A stretch of DNA of 51,279 bases from the NCBI RefSeq assembly GCF_030651745.1, contig NZ_JAUSCC010000031.1:1-51279 (forward strand), written 5' to 3'. Positions 45,530-51,279 of this stretch are shown here, in pieces (the stretch's first letter is position 1; each line of letters begins with the position of its first letter). The translations under genes were made by a program, and so were the position numbers. The DNA is from Methylophaga sp. (lineage in GTDB: Bacteria; Pseudomonadota; Gammaproteobacteria; Nitrosococcales; Methylophagaceae). Below the pieces are notes generated by a model, which ran no database searches, had not been told where the DNA came from, and saw only the letters and a list, made by a program, of their open reading frames with translations.

Positions 45530-46801
45530 TCAGCCTAATGTATCAGCCCAGATATTTTCCGCCCAGCCTTGGGCGTAACGGCCTTCCAGTTCACTGGCAG
45601 ATTCAGAAACCCCGCCGCTGGGATGTGGAAGCATATCCCGACTGTCTTTATCATATCGATAAACAGCCGCAACATGTCCGGCTTGCTCACCATCAACAAA
45701 ACTGTAACAGGTATTACTGAAAACCGGTTGTTGCTCGGGCAATTCATCACGCAACAGGGCAATCACTGCTGCGGCGCAAACCTTGGCTTGCTGATTGGCA
45801 ATATGGGCTGATTTAGGTACTTTAGCGGAAACCGCATCCCCTATCACATGTATACGTTCAACCGCGGAAGATTCATAGGTTAAATAATCAACGTCACACC
45901 AGTGGTTATCGACATTGATAACACCGGCCATCGCAGCCACTCTACCGGCTTTCTGCGGCGGGATCACATTTAACACATCGGCTTTATAACTATCAAAAAA
46001 GCTTTCAACTGCCAGGCTTGCCACATTTACAGATTCAAGCGGATTCATTGGTTGATACTCAATCAGCCCGTTATATTGCTGTTGCCATGCATCGATAAAT
46101 AAAGCTTTTTTGGAAACAATATCCGGATTGGCATCTAGAATCAGCAGCTTGCCGGTTGGATTATGCTGTTTAAGATATAACGCTATCTGGCAGGCCCGTT
46201 CATAAGGTCCCGGAGGACAACGAAATGGCGCTGCAGGCACCGTCATAATGACGACTCCCCCTGCACGCATGGCTTTAAGTTGATTGGCTAATATTACTGT
46301 CTGCGCGCCCGCCTTCCAGGCATGGGGAACATGCAGCTGAGCCTGCGGTGAGGCCAGAATAGGCAACTGGTCGTATATAAACTCCACACCAGGCGCAATG
46401 ATCAACCGGTCATAATCCACACGGTTGTCATCCTCCAGCCACAATTGACGCTTATCGGGATCAACTGCAGTAACTTCCGCCTGAATAAAACGAATGGATC
46501 TGTCAGCTTGCAAATGATCATATTCATGAGTCAATTGTTGCAGACTGCGATTACCGCTGAGGATCAGATTGCTTTGCGGACAGGAAATAAACTGAGCATT
46601 TTTTTCAATCAACGTGATATCAAAGTCCGGCGCCCACATGGCCAGGTATCGCGCTGCAGTGGCACCAGCAAAACCGCCACCGACGACCACTACTCGTTGT
46701 CGTTGACTGCGATAACACGCAGTAGATAAACCCAATGGCAAGCTTGCCAGAGCGGAGGCATAGACCGCATTTTTTAACAATTGGCGTCGCTTGATAGCCA
46801 T
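45530..46801 (-). CDS. Flavocytochrome c sulfide dehydrogenase flavoprotein subunit (FccB-like)
   Basis: 423 residues. Twin-arginine signal (KRRQLLKNA), FAD-binding VVVVGGGFAGATAAR, and C74 in SCPQSNLILSG, the probable covalent flavin site by comparison with FccB. FRCPPGPYERAC and the C-terminal FCSD domain (NTCYSFVDGE) complete the family pattern. FccB oxidises sulfide in the periplasm and passes electrons to the cytochrome FccA. No fccA is adjacent, so it may use another acceptor. It follows lipA by 29 nt. Confidence 0.85.
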   Translation of the reverse strand: MAIKRRQLLKNAVYASALASLPLGLSTACYRSQRQRVVVVGGGFAGATAARYLAMWAPDFDITLIEKNAQFISCPQSNLILSGNRSLQQLTHEYDHLQADRSIRFIQAEVTAVDPDKRQLWLEDDNRVDYDRLIIAPGVEFIYDQLPILASPQAQLHVPHAWKAGAQTVILANQLKAMRAGGVVIMTVPAAPFRCPPGPYERACQIALYLKQHNPTGKLLILDANPDIVSKKALFIDAWQQQYNGLIEYQPMNPLESVNVASLAVESFFDSYKADVLNVIPPQKAGRVAAMAGVINVDNHWCDVDYLTYESSAVERIHVIGDAVSAKVPKSAHIANQQAKVCAAAVIALLRDELPEQQPVFSNTCYSFVDGEQAGHVAAVYRYDKDSRDMLPHPSGGVSESASELEGRYAQGWAENIWADTLG

Positions 46802-46830
46802 ATAAAGCTCTCAGCTGTTAATTCATCGAC

Positions 46831-47790
46831 TCAAGAAACTTTTTCACCCTGAGCCTGCAGATCCGCATGATACGACGAACGTACCATTGGTCCGCTGGCG
46901 ACATGATCAAAGCCCATTGCCTTACCTGCCACCGCCAGTTCATCAAACTCTGCCGGACTGACAAAACGTTCAACGGCCAAATGATGGCGGCTCGGTTGCA
47001 GATATTGACCCAGTGTCAGCATACGGCAACCATGATCACGCAAATCCTGCATCACCTGTTTAACTTCATCAATGGTTTCCCCCAAGCCCAGCATTAAGCC
47101 GGATTTGGTCGGTACTTGAGGATGCATTTGCTGAAAGCGCCGAATCAAATCTAATGACCATTGGTAATCAGAACCTGGACGAACGGCCTTATAAAGTCGC
47201 GGAATGCTTTCCAGATTGTGATTAAAAATATCCGGTGGATTGTCCGCCAAAATTTCTAACGCTATATCCATACGTCCACGAAAATCGGGGACCAGCACTT
47301 CAATACGGGTTTGCGGCGATTGCTGGCGAATTTCACTGATACAGCGGCTGAAATGTGCAGCACCACCATCACGTAAATCATCACGATCCACTGAAGTCAC
47401 TACTACATGTTTGAGTTGCATGGCAGCAATGGTTTTTGCCAGATGATTCGGTTCATTTTCATCCAGCGCATCAGGCCGGCCATGGGCTACATCACAAAAA
47501 GGACAACGCCGGGTACAGATATTGCCCATGATAAGAAACGTCGCCGTGCCGTGGGCAAAACATTCCCCCAGATTCGGGCAGGAAGCTTCTTCACATACAG
47601 TATGCAAATCATGATCACGCAGCATTTGTTTGATACGCTGCACTTCAGGCGCACCTTGCGATTTAGCACGGATCCATTCCGGTTTGCGCTTCGGATCACT
47701 GGGCACGATTTTTATCGGAATACGCGAAACTTTAGAAGCACCTTTCAGGGCTTTAACATCACGTTTTACTGTTTCAACGGTGTCGCTCAT
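46831..47790 (-). CDS. lipA: Lipoyl synthase
   Basis: 319 residues. Auxiliary cluster cysteines in [12 protein letters not shown] and radical SAM cluster in CTRRCPFC are intact, as is the C-terminal RSSYHAD serine. It inserts two sulfurs into octanoyl groups on lipoyl domains, using S-adenosylmethionine. Its start overlaps the lipB stop by 4 nt (ATGA), and it follows lipB in the same operon. Confidence 0.97.
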   Translation of the reverse strand: MSDTVETVKRDVKALKGASKVSRIPIKIVPSDPKRKPEWIRAKSQGAPEVQRIKQMLRDHDLHTVCEEASCPNLGECFAHGTATFLIMGNICTRRCPFCDVAHGRPDALDENEPNHLAKTIAAMQLKHVVVTSVDRDDLRDGGAAHFSRCISEIRQQSPQTRIEVLVPDFRGRMDIALEILADNPPDIFNHNLESIPRLYKAVRPGSDYQWSLDLIRRFQQMHPQVPTKSGLMLGLGETIDEVKQVMQDLRDHGCRMLTLGQYLQPSRHHLAVERFVSPAEFDELAVAGKAMGFDHVASGPMVRSSYHADLQAQGEKVS

Positions 47791-48401
47791 GGCGTATTGC
47801 CTTGTTCTATGTGTGACAGAAAAACAGACACAAATTGTTGTTTAATTAACGCCATATCTACTTTGGCACCTAATGTGTTCATATCGGTCATTTGCATCCC
47901 CGGATAACCGCAGGGATTGATATCGGCAAATGGTTGCAGATCCATATCAATGTTCAAACTCAGGCCATGATAACAGGCGCCACGTTTGACCCGTAATCCC
48001 AGCGAGGCAATTTTAGCGTCATTGCAATATACGCCCGGCGCATCTTTACGTGAATATGCGTCAATATCATGCTGTGCCAATAAGGTGATAGCGGAATTTT
48101 CCAGGTGAGTGATCATATGACGCACTCCCATATTTCGGCGACGTAAATCAATTAATGGATAGACAATCAATTGTCCGGGGCCATGGTAGGTAATCTGCCC
48201 GCCGCGGTCAGTTTGCACCACGGGAATAGTATTTTTATTCAGCAGATGTGCGTCCTGACCATTAAATCCCTGTGTGTAGACCGGATAATGTTCCAGCAAC
48301 CAAAGTTCGTCTTCCGTAAGCTCATCGCGTTGCAGGGTGAACTGCTGCATGGCTTGTAAAGTTGGTAGGTAATCCCGCAAACCGAGATCCTGAATCTTCA
48401 T
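47787..48401 (-). CDS. lipB: Octanoyl-[ACP]:protein N-octanoyltransferase
   Basis: 204 residues. [18 protein letters not shown] and [19 protein letters not shown] are the LipB signatures; the catalytic Lys and Cys are in AKIASLG and NPCGYPG. It moves octanoate from ACP to lipoyl domains, the substrate for LipA. It follows ybeD by 11 nt. Confidence 0.96.
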   Translation of the reverse strand: MKIQDLGLRDYLPTLQAMQQFTLQRDELTEDELWLLEHYPVYTQGFNGQDAHLLNKNTIPVVQTDRGGQITYHGPGQLIVYPLIDLRRRNMGVRHMITHLENSAITLLAQHDIDAYSRKDAPGVYCNDAKIASLGLRVKRGACYHGLSLNIDMDLQPFADINPCGYPGMQMTDMNTLGAKVDMALIKQQFVSVFLSHIEQGNTP

Positions 48402-48412
48402 AGAAAAATGCG

Positions 48413-48691
48413 TTAGAGCACGTATTTAACGGCTTGATGACTACTGAGATCTTGATAGATAGCATCCAGTTGTTTTTTACTGGTTGCTTCAATAACGACA
48501 GTGATGGAAGTGAACTTGCCGCCTGAACTTTGTTTGCTGGTGACCGCCCCTTCAGCAATATCGCCAGCATGACGGCGGATAATTTCCACTACGATATTAT
48601 CAAGCTCAGGATGGCTCTCGCCCATGGCAATCACAGGATATTCGCAGGGGAATTCCAGTAGGGTTTCTTCTCCGCTTGCTTCACTCATCAA
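48413..48691 (-). CDS. ybeD: DUF493 protein YbeD
   Basis: 92 residues, an ACT-like ferredoxin fold of the DUF493 family (FPCEYPVIAMGE, then GKFTSITVVIEATSKKQLD). It is classically placed between dacA and lipB in enteric bacteria, with no certain function. Here a transaminase gene is inserted before it, and the start overlaps that gene by 4 nt. Confidence 0.93.
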   Translation of the reverse strand: MMSEASGEETLLEFPCEYPVIAMGESHPELDNIVVEIIRRHAGDIAEGAVTSKQSSGGKFTSITVVIEATSKKQLDAIYQDLSSHQAVKYVL

Positions 48692-49533
48692 GCTACCTCT
48701 TGTTTATATTGCTGAAACAAAGCATGCATTTGCTGCCAAATCGGACCTGGCTTGCCACTGCCAACAATTTCACCATCCAATAAGGTGACTGGCACCACTT
48801 CTTTGGTCGAACTGCTGATCCATATTTCATCAGCATTACGTAAAGCAGATTCACTGACCGCTCTTTCATGCATAGGCATATCGGCTTGAGCCGCCAGTTC
48901 GATAATCAGATCACGGGTAATGCCAGGCAATACTTTTTCATCTTTCGGTGCTGTGAAAATAACACCGTCGATCACCGCATAGGCATTGCTGGCTGAACCT
49001 TCGGTCAAATAATTATCACGAATCAACAACGCTTCCTGAGCACCTGCATCCTGGGCCTGTTGTTTCATCAAACTGTTTGCCAACAGAGTTATTGCTTTAA
49101 TATCACAACGCATCCAGCGAATATCTGCTGTAGTGATCGCTTTAATACCTTCGATTTTCCAACTCTCGGCAACCGGGTGCAAAGGATTACTCATCATAAA
49201 TACGCTGGGAGCAACACCAACAGGGAATATATGGTCACGTGGTGCCACGCCTCGTGTGACCTGTAAATACAAGGATTGATCGCCGCCATTATTTTTGGCG
49301 ATTAAATCATTGATGGTTTGAGTCCACTGTTCCTCTGAATGAGGATTTTCAATACGAACGCCATCAAGACTGTTTTGCAAACGCTGTAAATGACGCTCCA
49401 GTAAAAAGGCTTTTCCAGCGTACACCGGAATCACCTCGTAAACACCATCGCCTAATAAATATCCGCGATCATAAACAGATACCTGTGCTTTATCGGCAGG
49501 CAGGAATTCACCATTGAGATAGACTGTTGGCAC
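48688..49533 (-). CDS. dat: D-amino-acid (D-alanine) transaminase
   Basis: 281 residues, fold-type IV aminotransferase (class IV). VYDRGYLLGDGVYE at the N-terminus, the PLP Lys in RCDIKAITLLANSL, and GSASNAYAV are typical. Dat interconverts D-alanine and D-glutamate, feeding peptidoglycan. Its place between dacA and ybeD fits a cell-wall role. It begins 7 nt after dacA. Confidence 0.9.
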   Translation of the reverse strand: MPTVYLNGEFLPADKAQVSVYDRGYLLGDGVYEVIPVYAGKAFLLERHLQRLQNSLDGVRIENPHSEEQWTQTINDLIAKNNGGDQSLYLQVTRGVAPRDHIFPVGVAPSVFMMSNPLHPVAESWKIEGIKAITTADIRWMRCDIKAITLLANSLMKQQAQDAGAQEALLIRDNYLTEGSASNAYAVIDGVIFTAPKDEKVLPGITRDLIIELAAQADMPMHERAVSESALRNADEIWISSSTKEVVPVTLLDGEIVGSGKPGPIWQQMHALFQQYKQEVA

Positions 49534-49540
49534 GGTTGTT

Positions 49541-50689
49541 TTAACCCCAGATAAGCATTAATAAGCTGTCGATGATCCGTCTCCACCAGCTGCCTTTTTC
49601 GACATCATTTACTGCGACCAGCTTTTGTTGAGCAACTACTTCATCGCCTAAACGAATTTCAACTTCGCCCAACTCTGTTCCTTTAGCAATGGGGGCAACT
49701 ACAGGTTGCTGAATGTTGGTAGAAGCCTGTAAATCCTTGTAACGTCCACGTGGTACGGTAATAGATAATGGTTTAGCCAAGCCCAGATTCAATTGATTAG
49801 TTTGCCCCTTCCAGACTTTAGTCTGGGTAATGGCTTCATCTGCTGCATACAGTTGGTGCGTTTCAAAGAAACGGAAACCGAAGTTAAACATCTTCTGGAT
49901 TTCCTGGGCACGGGCGTTTTCACTGGCAGTACCCATAACCACAGCGATCAAACGCATACCATCACGTTTGGCAGACGCCGATAAACAATACCCTGCTTCT
50001 TCGGTATGACCGGTTTTCAGACCATCAACCGTATTATCACGCCATAACAGTTTGTTGCGGTTATGCTGGGTAATACCGTTATAGGTATATTCCTTCTCGG
50101 AATACCATTTGTAATGCTCTGGAAAATCACGAATCATCGCCGCAGAGAGAATCGCAATATCATGCGCCGTGGTGTAATGCTCCGCTCCAGGTAACCCGGT
50201 AGCATTTTGATAATTGGTGTTATACATGCCAAGTTTCTGCGCGTACTGATTCATCATCTGCGCAAACACTTCTTCACTCCCGGCCACATGTTCTGCCAGA
50301 GCGACCGCAGCATCATTGCCAGACTGTACAATCATGCCGCGAAATAAAGCCTCGACCGTCACTTTGGTATTCACTTCGATAAAGCTACGTGAGCCAATCA
50401 TGCGCCAGGCTTTTTCGCTGATTAACACTTCATCATCCAGACGGATATTACCGTCATAAACTTCTTGGGAAACAACATAAGAAGTCATCAATTTTGTAAT
50501 ACTGGCAGGTGGCAGACGCTCGTCAGCATTTTGCGACATTAAGATCTGTCCACTGTCATAATCCTGCAGGATATAGGCCGTACCAGCAATTGATGGTGCA
50601 GTTGGATTTGGCGTGATCATGCCGGCTACTGTCAAAGTGGAAACACTAAACAACAGACCAGCCAGACTCATTTTTAGCAATTTAATCAT
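49541..50689 (-). CDS. dacA: D-alanyl-D-alanine carboxypeptidase (PBP5/6 type)
   Basis: 382 residues. Signal peptide, then SxxK at S63-I-T-K66, SGN near 121 and KTG near 226, the three active-site motifs of class C type 5 PBPs. The C-terminal beta domain is followed by an amphipathic end (WWRRIIDSLLMLIWG) that anchors PBP5-like proteins to the membrane. It trims the terminal D-Ala of stem peptides. Confidence 0.95.
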   Translation of the reverse strand: MIKLLKMSLAGLLFSVSTLTVAGMITPNPTAPSIAGTAYILQDYDSGQILMSQNADERLPPASITKLMTSYVVSQEVYDGNIRLDDEVLISEKAWRMIGSRSFIEVNTKVTVEALFRGMIVQSGNDAAVALAEHVAGSEEVFAQMMNQYAQKLGMYNTNYQNATGLPGAEHYTTAHDIAILSAAMIRDFPEHYKWYSEKEYTYNGITQHNRNKLLWRDNTVDGLKTGHTEEAGYCLSASAKRDGMRLIAVVMGTASENARAQEIQKMFNFGFRFFETHQLYAADEAITQTKVWKGQTNQLNLGLAKPLSITVPRGRYKDLQASTNIQQPVVAPIAKGTELGEVEIRLGDEVVAQQKLVAVNDVEKGSWWRRIIDSLLMLIWG

Positions 50690-50715
50690 TAGTTACTCTC
50701 AAGTGTAAAAGCGTT

Positions 50716-51279
50716 TTATTCAGTGACAATTCGGGTTTCGGAAAACCCTAAATCCATTAATCGGCTGGCAATACGTTCACCATACTCAGCGCTTTCCAGT
50801 GGTCCCACCCGAACTCTATACAGTGGCGACTGTGAACGTTCCAGCGTGGAAATATGTACACGTTCTTCGACCTGTTGCTGGACTTGTTGCTTGATTTGCT
50901 CCGCCCGGCTCATAGTGCTGAATGCACCAACCTGAAGAAACAATGCAACTTTCCCCAGCGTGCTGGTAGGTGCTGCAACAGTATTGGCAACTGGTGTTGG
51001 TTTGGCCACGGATTGCGTCGATGTGGTATTGGCAGACGCTGTTACATTCCGTTGGGTAATGGCACGAACTTCGACATTGCCGGTTCCCTTCGCAACAATC
51101 CCTAGTTTGGTGGCCGCACTATATGACAAATCGATCAGGCGGTCATCATGAAAGGGACCACGGTCATTAATCTTAACCACCACCTTACGTCCGTTATCCA
51201 AATTGGTGACTTCAGCATAACTGGGTAACGGCAGCGTTTTGTGCGCAGCAGTCATCGCATACATATCATAAGGCTCGCC
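50716..51279 (-). CDS. rlpA: Septal-ring lytic transglycosylase RlpA, 3' part only
   Basis: The last 187 codons; the gene enters from the right edge. A double-psi beta-barrel with the catalytic region GEPYDMYAMTAAHKTLPLP and VKINDRGPF, a linker rich in Ala/Thr/Pro, and a SPOR domain at the C-terminus that binds denuded peptidoglycan. RlpA cleaves glycan strands lacking stem peptides and usually neighbours dacA, as here, with 26 nt between them. Confidence 0.93.
   Translation of the reverse strand, partial: GEPYDMYAMTAAHKTLPLPSYAEVTNLDNGRKVVVKINDRGPFHDDRLIDLSYSAATKLGIVAKGTGNVEVRAITQRNVTASANTTSTQSVAKPTPVANTVAAPTSTLGKVALFLQVGAFSTMSRAEQIKQQVQQQVEERVHISTLERSQSPLYRVRVGPLESAEYGERIASRLMDLGFSETRIVTE

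Noticed and set aside
1..51279. CRISPR arrays, tRNA genes or intact insertion sequences
   Set aside because: No regularly spaced repeats, cloverleaf-like intergenic segments or transposase genes were seen.

Overview
The window reads as an ordinary, gene-dense chromosomal segment of a gammaproteobacterium. Pointers are the EF-P beta-lysylation set (epmA, efp, epmB), the rlpA-dacA-dat-ybeD-lipB-lipA order, gluQ, ccoG and a seven-gene mrp antiporter operon. The mix of a Na+/H+ antiporter, an SbtA-like bicarbonate permease, a flavocytochrome c sulfide dehydrogenase flavoprotein and a PEP-CTERM surface protein suggests a marine or saline lineage, possibly a Methylophaga/Piscirickettsiaceae-like methylotroph. 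That placement is inference from gene content; there is no rRNA here to test it. I saw no tRNA, rRNA, CRISPR, prophage or intact insertion sequence.

Layout. 1-627: 5' part of htpG on the minus strand, with a sigma-32-like promoter. 0.8-8.4 kb: plus-strand single genes or short pairs (retropepsin-like protease, EEP phosphohydrolase, lipocalin-like protein, SbtA-like permease, exported amidohydrolase, MFS carrier, CDF metal exporter, cold-shock-domain membrane protein). 8.4-10.9 kb: minus-strand FHS sugar carrier, thioesterase and glutamine amidotransferase. 11.1-13.7 kb: small exported or membrane proteins of mostly unknown role, including two genes under 50 codons. 13.7-20.8 kb: gluQ, then the complete mrpABCDEFG operon. 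20.8-27.7 kb, minus strand: two small genes, a soluble diguanylate cyclase, copA and an SLC13-type permease with RCK_C domains.

27.8-29.4 kb: a GNAT-nitrilase fusion on the plus strand. 29.4-38.3 kb: a long minus-strand run of DUF4389, yaaA, a periplasmic-sensor diguanylate cyclase, thpR, a second periplasmic sensor with PAS-GGDEF-EAL, a MocR-type regulator and ccoG. Two membrane c-di-GMP enzymes with the same kind of sensor flank thpR, which makes this a signalling locus. 38.4-41.5 kb: TRAP permease pair without its binding protein, then a choice-of-anchor A/PEP-CTERM protein preceded by a strong dyad at a promoter. 41.6-44.3 kb: the EF-P module. 44.2-51.3 kb, minus strand: citrate synthase, fccB-like flavoprotein, lipA, lipB, ybeD, D-amino-acid transaminase, dacA and the 3' part of rlpA.

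I found no obvious large novel system. The most interesting signals are regulatory: a possible attenuator before the CDF exporter, a lux-box/SOS-box-like dyad before the PEP-CTERM gene, paired operator-like arms before the MocR gene (which probably shares a transcript with ccoG), and a 60-nt near-perfect hairpin before the amidohydrolase.
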